DNA from: an uncultured Anaerolineae bacterium
GTDB taxonomy: Bacteria > Chloroflexota > Anaerolineae > Promineifilales > Promineifilaceae
Length of the DNA: 64,000 nt
NCBI GenBank assembly: GCA_937943625.1
Contig: CALEAD010000018.1
Location: 1 to 64,000, forward strand
Reading direction: 5' to 3'
The notes under the pieces are model-generated. The model saw only the letters and a list, made by a program, of their open reading frames with translations. It did not search any database and had not been told where the DNA came from. Below are positions 26,234 through 35,532 of the stretch, one piece after another. The stretch's first letter is position 1; every line of letters starts with the position of its first letter. A program made the position numbers and the translations under genes.

Positions 26234-27319
26234 ATGAACCGTCACGACATTCACTTACTCCAGCAAATCAGCGGCTATCCGGCCCTGACCATTACCCTAC
26301 CCACGCACCGCACTGCGCCAGACAACCACCAAGACCCTATCCGCGTGAAAAACCTGGCTACCGAGGCTGCCACACGGCTGCTCAAGGAATTTTCTAAGCG
26401 TGAAATCCAACCCTTACTGCTGCGCCTGGAGCAGTTGGTAAGCGACATTGATTACCGCAACGCCCTCGATGGCCTGGCGCTGTTTGTGAACAAAGACATC
26501 GCCCGTGCCTTCTACCTACCCTTCCGGCTGAAGGAGCGCATTGTCATTGACGAAACTTTTGCCACCCGCGACCTGGTGTTTGCCATCAACCGCACGCCGC
26601 GCTACTGGGTGTTGGCCCTCAGCGAGCAGCCCACGCGCCTTTTTGAAGGCACGCGGGAAACGCTGGTAGAAATTCAGGAAGAGGGCTTCCCCATGCGCCA
26701 TGAGGGGCCGGGAGGGGACGCGCCGCTGCCTGGCGGCTTTGGTGTGCAGAAATCGGCACACCGCGACGAGCGGCACCGCCAGTTTTTCCGCCAGGTGGAT
26801 GCGGTGCTAAAGCCGTTCATGACCGATGACCCGCTGCCCCTGGCGGTGGTCGGCATAGACCGGTACATCGCCTTTTTCAACGAAGTCAGCAGCCACAAAT
26901 CGGCGATTATCACGACGATGACCGGCAGCCACGACAAAACGGCCGCCCATGAGCTGGGCAAGCTGGTCTGGCCCTTGGTAAAAGCGAACCTGGCGGGCAA
27001 GCGACAAGAAATGCTCAAAGAGCTAGACAAAGCGATTGGCGAGCGCAAGTTTGTCTCCACAATTGAGCAGGTGTGGCGGCTGGCACACGAGGGACGTGGC
27101 CGTTTGCTGTTCGTGGAAGAAGATTTTCACGTGCCCGCGCGCGTAGACGACACGGGCATGCACCTCACTCGCGCCGAGGACGCAACTGCGCCAGACGTGA
27201 TGGAGGATGCAGTGGACGAGGTGATTGAGACGGTGCTGCGCTTTCAGGGGCAGGTGGTCTTCATGGAGAAGGGACTGCTGGACGCGCACCAGGGCATTGC
27301 CCTGATATTGCGCTTCTAG
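26234..27319 (+). CDS. Bacterial eRF1-like (baeRF) protein, possible ribosome hibernation factor
   Basis: A 361-residue protein of the bacterial eRF1-related group. N-terminal segment LLQQISGYPALTITLPTHRTAPDNHQDPIRVKNL, central VNKDIARAFYLPF, and a C-terminal domain with AVVGIDRYIAFFNEVS, AAHELGKLVWPLVKANLAGKRQEML and GRGRLLFVEEDFHVPA match this family. Relatives are annotated as ribosome hibernation factors, related to archaeal release factor 1 but without the stop-codon-reading part. The start at 26234 follows AAGGAAG. The amphi-Trp gene follows on the same strand after 49 bp. Confidence 0.7.
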   Translation: MNRHDIHLLQQISGYPALTITLPTHRTAPDNHQDPIRVKNLATEAATRLLKEFSKREIQPLLLRLEQLVSDIDYRNALDGLALFVNKDIARAFYLPFRLKERIVIDETFATRDLVFAINRTPRYWVLALSEQPTRLFEGTRETLVEIQEEGFPMRHEGPGGDAPLPGGFGVQKSAHRDERHRQFFRQVDAVLKPFMTDDPLPLAVVGIDRYIAFFNEVSSHKSAIITTMTGSHDKTAAHELGKLVWPLVKANLAGKRQEMLKELDKAIGERKFVSTIEQVWRLAHEGRGRLLFVEEDFHVPARVDDTGMHLTRAEDATAPDVMEDAVDEVIETVLRFQGQVVFMEKGLLDAHQGIALILRF

Positions 27320-27368
27320 GCAGGGAGTGCAAGAGGGAGAGAAATGAAAATTTCCACCTCTACAAAAA

Positions 27369-27653
27369 GTGACAAACGTGGGAAAAGAAGTAACCCTATT
27401 CAAAAGTGAAGAAATGAAAGCGCGCGCTGAAGTGAGCGCGTTTCTGCAAATGCTGGCAGCTAAGCTGAATACCGGACAGGTTGTTTTGCGCGCTGGCGAA
27501 GAGGAATTGACGCTGGATATTCCCGATCGCGTGGTGCTGGAAGTTCAGGCAGAGGATGAGGACAAAAAGGCTAAAGGGATTCAGCACAGCCTGGAGATTA
27601 CGCTCAAATGGTTTGAGGCAGACAGGCTGACCGGTCCGCTGGAATTAGGCTAA
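27369..27653 (+). CDS. Amphi-Trp domain protein
   Basis: A 94-residue protein with an amphi-Trp domain (KEVTLFKSEEMKARAEVSAFLQMLA..., VVLRAGEEELTLDIPDRVVLEVQAEDE, LEITLKWF). The family is small, widespread and of unknown role. It starts with GTG at 27369 (a second GTG at 27378 is possible). It may be co-transcribed with the eRF1-like gene. Confidence 0.75.
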   Translation: MTNVGKEVTLFKSEEMKARAEVSAFLQMLAAKLNTGQVVLRAGEEELTLDIPDRVVLEVQAEDEDKKAKGIQHSLEITLKWFEADRLTGPLELG

Positions 27654-27682
27654 CCATTCCTCCAGGAACGGGGGTAGACGTT

Positions 27683-27702
27683 CAACTTTTGCGCAAAAGT
27701 TG
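27683..27702. repeat. Perfect 20-bp palindrome
   Basis: The ten-base half CAACTTTTGC is followed directly by its reverse complement. It lies 30 bases past the amphi-Trp stop and 70 bases past the hydrolase stop, between convergent genes. It could act as a bidirectional terminator or a binding site. Confidence 0.7.
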
Positions 27703-27727
27703 CCGCAATTCTCAACCTGGCGCGTTG

Positions 27728-27786
27728 ATTTGACCGCAGACCATTGACAGCAGAGCAGACCGCCGCGACTCTCAGCAGGAGAGCGG
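27728..27786. repeat. MITE core fragment at a gene end
   Basis: TTGACCGCAGACC...GACAGCAGAGCAGACCGCCG...GAGCGGTCGG matches the inner half of the MITE family, without its ends. It overlaps the last codons of the hydrolase gene. Confidence 0.6.
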
Positions 27787-28416
27787 TCGGTTGGGCAGCA
27801 CGTGGAGCTGGCCGTTCGGCAGGGCGCGGTAGATGGCGGCGCTTTCTTCTAGCGTCACCATGTGGTCGCGGTCGCCCAGACCAATGCCCACACTTTGTGG
27901 AATTTGCGCCGCGCTTTGCGGCGTGAGGGGCGGGTTTTCTCCCAGGTCGTGCATCATTTCGGCTGTTTTTGCCAGTAAATCGCGCCAGGAAACGGCCGTG
28001 TGCCGCTCCTGTAGCTGCTGCACAAAAGCAGGCACTTTCGCCAGCATCTTTTCTGCGTCGAGCCGCTTTACCTCGCGCGCGGCAAACTCCGGCGTCCAGG
28101 CAAATTTGGTGCCCAGGATAAAGACCCGCCCGATGCGGTCGGGGTATTCCCGCGCCGCCAACAGCCCCACGTAGCCGCCCATGCTGTGGCCAAAAACGTG
28201 CGCCTGCGCCATGCCCTGCTCATCCAGGTAGGCAATTACATCGGCGGCAAAGTGTGGCAGACGCAACGGCCGTTCTGCTGCTATCCCCGCCGCCCCATGC
28301 CCGGTAAAATCCAGCGCGTGTACGGTAAAGGTCTCGGCCAGCAGGGGCAGCAGCGGTGCAAACTGACTTTTGGCGCCCAATGCGCCGTGCAGCAGTACAA
28401 GCTCTGGCTTACTCAT
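27772..28416 (-). CDS. Alpha/beta hydrolase, C-terminally truncated
   Basis: A 214-residue alpha/beta-hydrolase. Oxyanion motif LLHGALG is followed by the nucleophile elbow GHSMGG (Ser78) and the acid in GLGDRDHMV. The protein stops after HVLPNRPLSC, where relatives continue to the catalytic His and about 20-40 more residues. That end is replaced by MITE-like sequence, so no catalytic His is visible. The beginning looks intact: GGAGGTGATC sits just before ATG 28416. It is probably an inactive remnant. Confidence 0.7.
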   Translation of the reverse strand: MSKPELVLLHGALGAKSQFAPLLPLLAETFTVHALDFTGHGAAGIAAERPLRLPHFAADVIAYLDEQGMAQAHVFGHSMGGYVGLLAAREYPDRIGRVFILGTKFAWTPEFAAREVKRLDAEKMLAKVPAFVQQLQERHTAVSWRDLLAKTAEMMHDLGENPPLTPQSAAQIPQSVGIGLGDRDHMVTLEESAAIYRALPNGQLHVLPNRPLSC

Positions 28417-28654
28417 GATCACCTCCAGAAACCCCTGGCGAATATAACAATGAACGCTTGCTCATTACTTTGTTCTACTTGAATTGATGCCTGATTTGCG
28501 GAACTTCTGCCCAAGCATAAACGTCATCAGCGCAGAAAGCAATTGGAGAATGGTACGCGGATTAGCGCGGATGGATACGGATTAGCGCGGCATTAAAAGG
28601 CATCTGCTAAACTCCGCACTCCGCATTCCGCAATCCCACAAGGAGCGAAGCGCA

Positions 28655-31033
28655 ATGAAGAAGAGAACCCTATTTTTCTTATTTGTGACCCTATTGGCCC
28701 TGCTGATTGTCTGGCAGCCCAGCGCCGCGCAAAGCGTCACGCCGCGCCCGACCGAACCCCCGCCAATCGTCGAGCCGCCCATCTGGCGCTTTGACGGGCT
28801 GCGCATCAAGTACCAGCGCGTCAGTGTCACCATTGAAAATCAGGTGGCAACAACGCACATTGAGCAGCTGTTTGTCAATGACGTGGACTGGATGCTAGAG
28901 GGGGAGTATCTGTTTCCGCTGCCGGCAGGAGCGGCCGTTTCCCAACTGAAGATGTGGGTGGATGGGCAGCCTATTGAGGCCAAGATTCTGCCGCACGACG
29001 AGGCGCAGCAAATTTACGACGCCATTGTGCGCCAGCTACGCGACCCGGCGCTGCTGAAGTACGTGGGCACGCAGGCCATTCAGGCCAACGTCTTTCCCAT
29101 TCCGCCGCGCCAGGAGCGGCGCATCGAGATCAGCTATACGCAAATTTTGCCCGCCGAAAATGGCCTGATCCGCTTTAGTTACCCCCAATCCACCAGCCTG
29201 TACAACAACGCGCCCCTGGAAGAGCAGCGCATTCGCGTGGAAGTACGCTCTAACGAGGCGATTCGCGCCATTTATTCTCCCAGCCACCGCGTAGATGTTT
29301 TCCGCGACGGGGAGTTCCGCGCTGTGGTGGGATACGAGGCGTTCGACGTGACACCCGACCAGGATTATGAGCTGTACTACACTGTCTCACCAGAGGCGAT
29401 TGGCCTGAATTTGCTCAGCTACAAAGAGGCGGGGCAAGATGGCTTTTTCTTGCTGCTGGTGGCCCCGGCGGTGAAAGTGGACGAGGTAATCGCCAAGGAT
29501 GTGATTTTGGTTGTAGACACCTCTGGCAGCATGGAAGGGGAGAAGATGCGGCAGGCCAAAGAGGCAGCACACTACGTGGTTACCCATCTAAACGCAGAAG
29601 ATCGCTTTAACGTGGTGGCTTTTAGCACCGGCGTGCGCCTGTTCCAGCCGCAGTTGGCCGCCGCCACGCAGTCAGACGCAGCGCTGCGTTTCATTGACAA
29701 CCTGGAAGCAGTGGGCGGCACGAATATCAGCCAGGCGCTGCTGGAGGCGCTGCGGCTGGCGGACAGCGCCCGGCCGACGACCATTTTGTTCCTGACGGAT
29801 GGGCTGGCTACGGAGGGGATTACGGATACACCGCGCCTGCTGGAAAGCGTGAAGCAGGCGGCGCCGGCAAATGCGCGCATCTTTGCCTTTGGCGTGGGGG
29901 ATGACGTGGACCCGGTGCTGCTGGATAGCCTGGCGCAAAATCATCGCGGCACGACGACCTATGTACGGCCGTTTCAGGCCATTGACGAGCAGGTGAGCGC
30001 TTTTTACGCCAAAGTGAGCGCGCCAGTGCTGACCAATATTGCCCTGGATTTTGGCAGCATCACTGTGGAACAGCTTTACCCGGCAGAGCTGCCCGACCTG
30101 TTTGCGGGCACGCAGTTAGTGTTGGCAGGGCGCTACCGCGAAGGGGGTGTGGCTACCATTACGCTGAGCGGTGAGGTCAACGGCCGTTCCCAGACCTTTA
30201 CCTATGCCGATAACAGCTTCCGCCACAGCGGCGGCGACGCCTTCATCCCGCGCCTGTGGGCCACGCGCGCCATTGGCCATTTGCTGACGCAAATTCGCCT
30301 GCAAGGAGAAAACCCGGAACTGGTGCAAAGCGTGGTCAATCTCAGCATTCGCTACGGCATCATCACCCCGTACACCAGCTACCTGATTGAGGAGGACGAC
30401 ATCTTCAGCCAGACCGGGCGGCAGGGCATTGCCGAGGAAGTGGTAGAAAGCCGCGCGGCGGAAGTGACCCGCGAGGTAACAGAGATGGTGGGCGAGGCGG
30501 CCGATTCGGCGGAGATGTCTGCAGCGCAGGCGCCCATGGCGCTGCCCACGATGGTGGCCTCGGGCAGTGGCGGGCAAACGGCCGTTGCCGTAACTGAACT
30601 GGTGCGGCTGGTGGGCAGCAAAACCTTTGTCCTGCGCAACGGCTTGTGGATAGACACTGCCTACGACGCCGACAGCATGACGCCGCAGCGGGTGGGCTTT
30701 GCCAGTGATGCCTACTTTGACCTGATTGCCGCCGCGCCGGAGCTGGGCAGCTACTTTGCCCTGGGGCAGCGGGTGCTGGTGGTCTATGGCGGGCAGGCGT
30801 ACGAGGTGGTAGAAGGGGCGGGGGAAACGGCCGTGACGCTGCCGCAGGTGGGTGATGGCACGGAAACTATCGTGATCACGACTCCTGTACCGGCGCAGAC
30901 TGGCGAAAACGAAGAACAAGTGATGCCGGAAACGGCCGTGACGAGCGCAAACAACTGGCAGCTCTACGGCTTAATTGGTTTGGCGCTGTTAGCTGTTGTT
31001 TTTTTGGCTGGCCGCCAACTAATCCGCAAATAA
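28655..31033 (+). CDS. VIT and VWA domain surface protein
   Basis: A 792-residue protein with a signal peptide (1-26). A VIT (inter-alpha-trypsin inhibitor) domain spans about 40-170 and contains NDVDWMLEGEYLFPLPAGAAVSQLKMWVDG. A VWA domain (about 280-450) has the MIDAS DTSGS at 288-292. A beta-rich part and an Ala/Glu-rich segment lead to one C-terminal membrane helix (about 770-790). It would be an externally displayed, metal-dependent adhesion-type protein. AAGGAG lies 11 bases before the ATG. The 230 bp upstream hold only short direct repeats of GGATTAGCGCGG at 28559-28592. Confidence 0.85.
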   Translation: MKKRTLFFLFVTLLALLIVWQPSAAQSVTPRPTEPPPIVEPPIWRFDGLRIKYQRVSVTIENQVATTHIEQLFVNDVDWMLEGEYLFPLPAGAAVSQLKMWVDGQPIEAKILPHDEAQQIYDAIVRQLRDPALLKYVGTQAIQANVFPIPPRQERRIEISYTQILPAENGLIRFSYPQSTSLYNNAPLEEQRIRVEVRSNEAIRAIYSPSHRVDVFRDGEFRAVVGYEAFDVTPDQDYELYYTVSPEAIGLNLLSYKEAGQDGFFLLLVAPAVKVDEVIAKDVILVVDTSGSMEGEKMRQAKEAAHYVVTHLNAEDRFNVVAFSTGVRLFQPQLAAATQSDAALRFIDNLEAVGGTNISQALLEALRLADSARPTTILFLTDGLATEGITDTPRLLESVKQAAPANARIFAFGVGDDVDPVLLDSLAQNHRGTTTYVRPFQAIDEQVSAFYAKVSAPVLTNIALDFGSITVEQLYPAELPDLFAGTQLVLAGRYREGGVATITLSGEVNGRSQTFTYADNSFRHSGGDAFIPRLWATRAIGHLLTQIRLQGENPELVQSVVNLSIRYGIITPYTSYLIEEDDIFSQTGRQGIAEEVVESRAAEVTREVTEMVGEAADSAEMSAAQAPMALPTMVASGSGGQTAVAVTELVRLVGSKTFVLRNGLWIDTAYDADSMTPQRVGFASDAYFDLIAAAPELGSYFALGQRVLVVYGGQAYEVVEGAGETAVTLPQVGDGTETIVITTPVPAQTGENEEQVMPETAVTSANNWQLYGLIGLALLAVVFLAGRQLIRK

Positions 31034-31089
31034 TAGAGACCGGCTATGGGCCATTCGTTTATTCGCCCAATTCGTTGCCTGCGCTTTTG

Positions 31090-31150
31090 AAAACAACCGC
31101 CAATGGCAGACCGCCGACAGCAGAGTAGTGAACGGCTGACAGGCTGGCTG
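31090..31150. repeat. MITE core fragment
   Basis: AACCGCCAATGGCAGACCGCCGACAGCAG... resembles the left inner half of the MITE family, without the ends. It lies between the convergent VWA and K+ channel genes. Confidence 0.5.
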
Positions 31151-31180
31151 ACTGCGACAAACAAAGGGAGTCAGCCAGCT

Positions 31181-32875
31181 TCACCGCTCATAGCACGCAA
31201 AAAACTTATGTTCGGCCGCTACCGTGCCGATCAGGATGAGTTCTGCCTCTGCGGGGATGGGCACGTGGGGATCGGGATTCAGCGTAATCTGGTTACCAGT
31301 TTGCCAGGCCACCACCGTACAATCCGTTTTTGCGCGGATGTTCGCCTCCACCAACGTCAGCCCAGCCAGCAAAGCGGGCGTAGGCACACGGAAAACATCT
31401 AGCCCCTCCGCCACCATCAACACATCGCTGCGGTCCAGCAACGTCAGAATCGCATTCGCCCCCATAGAGGCATAAGACATGACAAAATCGGCGCCGGCGC
31501 GGTGCAGCGTAGCCACGTTGCGTTCCAGCGTGGCGCGGCTGACAATGCGCACATTCGGTCTTAGGCGACGACAGTAGATCGTCAGATAAATGTTTGTGTC
31601 ATCATCGTGGGTACTGATGATAATCGAGCCAGTCTCCAGGACGCCTGCTTTTTGTAGCACAGAAAGTTCGGCTGCGTCGCCCAGGACGTAGCGCTCTTTG
31701 TTGTCAGCGCGAATGCGCTCTGGCACACGCTCCACAATGCGATATTCTAGACCACGGGCCAGTAAGGCGCGCCCGGCTGCCCGGCCCACGCGCCCCCCGC
31801 CTATGATCACCACCGGCTCTTTGTTTGTTGAGTTATGGTAATACAGCCGATTATAACGCTGAATATCTGCTTCGCGACCAACCAGCACCAATACCGTTCC
31901 TGCTGAAAGGAGCGTATCTGGCCTGGCATTCTCAAACTTGCCGCGCTCCCAAACGCCGAGAATGGTCACGCCAGCTTGCTGACGCAGGGCACTCTCACGC
32001 ACCGTCTTGCCGGCCAGCGGCGTATTGCCAACGGGCGCTTCCGCAAAGAGCAGTTCATCAAAACGGCCGATTACATGCGCCAGTGTATCGCCACCGCTCA
32101 CCCGGCGCGCCAGTGCCTGCCCCAGCATCTCCCCCAATTGCAACACATAATTGCTACCCGCCAGCTCCAAAATATCCACCGAGGCGCGAAAATTGGCTGT
32201 GGCCATAATTGGCACACTCTCAGAGATTTCGCGCACGGTAAAAGCGATGTTGGTGTTAAGCATGTCGTTGGCGGTGGTGGCCACCAGGCGCGCACGCTCG
32301 GCCATAATCCGACGATAGGTGTCTGGACTGTCCAGGTTACCACGTACCACGCGGTAGCCCAGGTCATGCAGGCGCAGCGCCTCCTCCAGATCGCTAATAA
32401 GCAGCACGTAGCTGTAATGATATTGTTCTAGCTTTTTGATGAGATTGCTGGTGACCGGGTCAAAGGAAGTGAGGATGACATGCCCTCTGGTGTTGGGCGG
32501 CAGGCTGGTGGGGGCACGTTTTTCGTTTTGCAGGCGCGTCCAGGGGGCATAAAAAAATTCAATGAACGTGAAAGGCAGCAAAATCAACAAGAAAATCACG
32601 CCGCTAAGCAGAACGATGCTGGAGAAAATACGCCCCAAATCAGACTCAAAGGTAATGTCGCCAAAACCAAGCGTAGACATCACCGTGAGCGTCCAGTAAA
32701 ACCCCGTCACCCAGCTATGTGATTGCCCCTCATAATCCATGATGTAGTGGAAGATGACGCTATAAACCGTGACAAGGGCAGTCAACAGCAGCAAAAAGCG
32801 CAGCAGGTTGAGGACGCTCAATCTGCTGGGACGATGACGGAGAAAGTAATAGAGTTGCGTAGGAATTAACTTCAT
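31181..32875 (-). CDS. Potassium channel with two RCK/TrkA modules
   Basis: A 564-residue membrane protein. Two membrane helices (about 22-45 and 85-108) flank a pore loop with the filter-like STLGFGDITF (66-75). A first TrkA-N domain (about 128-240), a TrkA-C-like domain, a second TrkA-N with VVIIGGGRVGRAAGRAL (about 350-365), and a final TrkA-C domain follow. The layout is that of a 2TM K+ channel gated by RCK nucleotide/ion-binding domains. The filter GFG in place of GYG is common in bacterial relatives. It is separated from the ATPase operon by a large foldback. Confidence 0.85.
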   Translation of the reverse strand: MKLIPTQLYYFLRHRPSRLSVLNLLRFLLLLTALVTVYSVIFHYIMDYEGQSHSWVTGFYWTLTVMSTLGFGDITFESDLGRIFSSIVLLSGVIFLLILLPFTFIEFFYAPWTRLQNEKRAPTSLPPNTRGHVILTSFDPVTSNLIKKLEQYHYSYVLLISDLEEALRLHDLGYRVVRGNLDSPDTYRRIMAERARLVATTANDMLNTNIAFTVREISESVPIMATANFRASVDILELAGSNYVLQLGEMLGQALARRVSGGDTLAHVIGRFDELLFAEAPVGNTPLAGKTVRESALRQQAGVTILGVWERGKFENARPDTLLSAGTVLVLVGREADIQRYNRLYYHNSTNKEPVVIIGGGRVGRAAGRALLARGLEYRIVERVPERIRADNKERYVLGDAAELSVLQKAGVLETGSIIISTHDDDTNIYLTIYCRRLRPNVRIVSRATLERNVATLHRAGADFVMSYASMGANAILTLLDRSDVLMVAEGLDVFRVPTPALLAGLTLVEANIRAKTDCTVVAWQTGNQITLNPDPHVPIPAEAELILIGTVAAEHKFFACYER

Positions 32876-32876
32876 G

Positions 32877-32990
32877 GGGTTGGTTGAGTTGGCTGGGTTG
32901 GTTAAGTTGGCTGGGTTGGCTGAGTTGGCTGGTTAGGTCTCAGCAAACCAACTAACCAACCAACCAACTAACCAACTAACCAACCAATCA
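32877..32990. repeat. Large GGTTGG/CCAACC foldback
   Basis: The left arm (about 32877-32935) is a run of GGGTTGGTTAAGTTGGCTG-like words and the right arm (about 32944-32988) a run of AACCAACTAACCAACC words. The arms are largely complementary and can form a long imperfect hairpin. It fills the gap between the K+ channel start and the stop of the ATPase gamma gene, both on the minus strand. Confidence 0.8.
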
Positions 32991-33896
32991 TGACTGATTC
33001 AAGAGTTCAAACCCAGAAATAATGTCTAGCAATTCGCTGGTGATGCTGTTTTGCCGCTGCTGATGATAGAGCCGGTGCAGTTCGTCCAGCCGTTCCTCGA
33101 TGTTGCGCTCGGCAGCCTGCATCGAAACGAGGCGGGCGGCATTTTCGCTGGCCAGCGACTCGGCGAAAGCGCGGAAGAGCGAGACGAAGAGGTGTTCGCG
33201 CAGCAGGGCAGAAAAAAGGGGCTGCCACGCCATGCTGAAGGTGGGCAGCACCGGTGAAGGCCAGCGCTGCTGCTCCAGATGGCGGAACTGCTTCAGGTTG
33301 ATGGGCAGCAGCCGCTGCATGCGTGGCCGGTAAGCGATGGTGGTTTGCAGCCGGTTGTAAAAGAGAAACAGTTGCTCGACGATGGGTTGTGTGGCCGGGT
33401 TTTGCCATTGGTCGCTGCGCAGCAGAATTTCTTGCACCATGGGGGTGATGGCGGCAACGCTGCCGGGGACGCTGAGCAGGTCTGCCACGTTGAGGCCATG
33501 CGCAGATAGCGAGGGCACAACGCGCGCGCCGATGGCGATGACGTGCAGGTTGTAGGGAAGGATGCCCAGGCTGACCAGCCGTTCGGCCGTGTAGGCGGCA
33601 ATCTGTTCGTTGAATTGGCCACACATGCTCTGGTCAGAGCCGAAAACGAGGATGGCGGTGCCGCGTTCGGCCAGGGGTTTGCGCGGGGCCAGGGGCAGGG
33701 CGTAGCCTTCGCGCACGGCCGTTGTCAATACTACGTGTAGTCCTAGCTCTGTCGTGCGGTAATAGTCTGCCAGCGATTCCACTGCCCGCTCATACTGGCG
33801 GATGCTGGTCATTGCCAGGGCGCGCATGGTGCGCACAATGCTATGCAGCTCGCCCGCGTTCTTAATACGGCGGCGAATGTCTTCGATGGTTTCCAT
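32988..33896 (-). CDS. atpG: N-ATPase gamma subunit
   Basis: A 302-residue rotor subunit. The N-terminal helix (IRRRIKNAGELHSIVRTMRALAMTSIRQYERA) and C-terminal helix (EERLDELHRLYHQQRQNSITSELLDIISGFELL) form the coiled-coil stalk. A Rossmann-like middle holds AILVFGSDQSMCGQFNEQI. It lies last in the operon order D-C-Q-R-B-E-F-A-G, as usual for N-ATPases. A glutamine-synthetase-like gene separates it from atpA. Confidence 0.88.
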   Translation of the reverse strand: METIEDIRRRIKNAGELHSIVRTMRALAMTSIRQYERAVESLADYYRTTELGLHVVLTTAVREGYALPLAPRKPLAERGTAILVFGSDQSMCGQFNEQIAAYTAERLVSLGILPYNLHVIAIGARVVPSLSAHGLNVADLLSVPGSVAAITPMVQEILLRSDQWQNPATQPIVEQLFLFYNRLQTTIAYRPRMQRLLPINLKQFRHLEQQRWPSPVLPTFSMAWQPLFSALLREHLFVSLFRAFAESLASENAARLVSMQAAERNIEERLDELHRLYHQQRQNSITSELLDIISGFELLNQS

Positions 33897-33903
33897 AACT
33901 AAG

Positions 33904-33951
33904 GGGGGAGATTAGAGACTGGAGGCTACGCAATCTCCAATCTCTAAATCG
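33904..33951. repeat. GATTAGAGA foldback
   Basis: GGGAGATTAGAGACTGGAG is followed after a few bases by CAATCTCCAATCTCTAA, an imperfect inverted pair. It fills the gap between atpG and the glutamine-synthetase-like gene. The same words occur around 20.75-20.83 kb. Confidence 0.65.
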
Positions 33952-33954
33952 CCA

Positions 33955-35496
33955 TCAATGCCGGTGCAAATCCTTGTGCATGATCGCCCGCGTCTTGTGC
34001 AGGCGGTCGTCAGCTGGCAGGTCGGCCAGGTAATGGTTCATGTCGGCGTCGTCTTCCTCTTCCAACATGCGCGCCGTGTATTCAATCATGCTGGGGGGAA
34101 AGACGCCATCCGCTTCGTACAGGTGGCGCTGGGCGCGCAGCGCCGCCGCCGAGGCGACGCAGCTGGAAGGCAACGGCCGTAAACGGTTCAGCGCCGCCTT
34201 ATCGCGGAAAATGTTGCCGGTGACGTGCAAATCCTCGGCCAGCGCCCCCGATTCATCGGGGTGGGTGAGGCCCCAGGTAGCGGCCATGGCGATGCCGGCC
34301 AGCAGCAGATGCACAATGGCGCTGCCATCCGGGCTGCGCAGCTCCACCGTTTGCCGCCCCGATTCTTCGACGTAATCGGCCGTTTGCTGCGGGTTGACTT
34401 TTCGCGCCAGGTTGCTGATGTTGGCCCAGCCCAGCGGCACGCGGATCATGGCGCTGCGGTTCGATTCGCTCCAGCAGACGCGCGTGGGCGCTTCCTGGTT
34501 GGGAACCAAACGCAGGTAAGCGGAAGAGACGGTGTTGCCAAAAGCAGTGAGCGTTTCGGCGAATTGGCTAAGGCCGCCGATGAGCTGACGCGCCAGGGGC
34601 GATAGTTGCCCATTGGCGCGCATAACGTTACGGCCGTTTTGCAATAGCTCCATATGCACGTGCAGCCCATTCCCGGCAATGCCTTCCTCTAGCTTTGGCG
34701 TAAAGGTGGCCACACAGCCGTGCCGGTAAGCCACGTTGCGAATCAGCCAGCGCGCCAACACTAGATGATCGCCCGCCTCATCAATAGGCGTGGGCAAAAA
34801 CTCCACCTCAAGCTGGTCAGCCCGCCGGCCCGCAATCTCCTCCAGGTCACTGCGCACCTCATGCAGATTGCCCACCTCGCTGTGCGCATACTTCACTGCA
34901 CCGGTAATCTGCGTAATGTGGTTGACCATCTCATTGAGAATGTCGCCCGTTTTGTTGAAGGGAGAGGCGGTGTGATAGCCGCGCTGGCGCGGGGCGCTGT
35001 ACAGATTGTGCGTGGGTGCGCTGAGCAGGAAAAACTCCAGTTCGCCCATGGCGTGTAAATCGAAGCCGGTCTGCTCCTGGAAGCGACGGTACGCTTTAAG
35101 CAGGATATTGTCCAGGGTGTAGGGGGCCAGGTTGCCCTCGTGCGTCAGGTAGCGGCAAACAAAGTCCAGGCTGCCGGCGTCAAAGGGATTGAGGAAGGCG
35201 GTCTTGTAGACTGGCACAACGTACAAGTCAGAAACGGAAACGTCTACCAGGCCACGAAACAGGGATGAGCCATCCACCCGTTCGCCGTCAGCCAGAATGC
35301 GCTCGGCCTGGGCGCGGTTGGCAATGGGGATTTTTAGCTCCTTGAGTTTGCTATCTATGCCGGTGTAGTGGAAGGTGATACGCTGTAGCTGCTTTTGTTC
35401 AATGATTTGCAGCAAGTCGGCGCGGGTGAATTCGTGGCGCGGTTTATCCAGCAGGCAGATGAGGGGGTTTGTAAGGGCGTAGGGGATGTGAGTCAT
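33955..35496 (-). CDS. Glutamine synthetase family protein
   Basis: A 513-residue GS-family ligase. Beta-Grasp N domain with DGSSLFRGLVDVSVSDLYVVP, then the catalytic motifs MGELEFFL, QLEVEFLPTP, GNGLHVHMELLQNG, NQEAPTRVCWSESNRSA and RQTVELRSPDGSA carry the expected metal Glu/His and ATP/substrate Arg residues. It is longer than type I GlnA (about 470), and the N-terminal segment differs, so it may be a true glutamine synthetase or a gamma-glutamyl-amine/polyamine ligase. It lies between atpA (37 bp upstream) and atpG (58 bp downstream) on the operon strand, where an N-ATPase operon has no such gene. Confidence 0.8.
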   Translation of the reverse strand: MTHIPYALTNPLICLLDKPRHEFTRADLLQIIEQKQLQRITFHYTGIDSKLKELKIPIANRAQAERILADGERVDGSSLFRGLVDVSVSDLYVVPVYKTAFLNPFDAGSLDFVCRYLTHEGNLAPYTLDNILLKAYRRFQEQTGFDLHAMGELEFFLLSAPTHNLYSAPRQRGYHTASPFNKTGDILNEMVNHITQITGAVKYAHSEVGNLHEVRSDLEEIAGRRADQLEVEFLPTPIDEAGDHLVLARWLIRNVAYRHGCVATFTPKLEEGIAGNGLHVHMELLQNGRNVMRANGQLSPLARQLIGGLSQFAETLTAFGNTVSSAYLRLVPNQEAPTRVCWSESNRSAMIRVPLGWANISNLARKVNPQQTADYVEESGRQTVELRSPDGSAIVHLLLAGIAMAATWGLTHPDESGALAEDLHVTGNIFRDKAALNRLRPLPSSCVASAAALRAQRHLYEADGVFPPSMIEYTARMLEEEDDADMNHYLADLPADDRLHKTRAIMHKDLHRH

Positions 35497-35532
35497 GAGT
35501 GGGAATCCTTTCTCGTGGTCAATGGTTAAAGG

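Noticed and set aside
27369-27653. Amphi-Trp gene as a toxin-antitoxin partner
   Set aside because: No second small gene is paired with it, and the domain has no such known role.
32877-32990. Possible CRISPR array
   Set aside because: The GGTTGG/CCAACC words have no fixed repeat length, no unique spacers of even size and no cas genes nearby.
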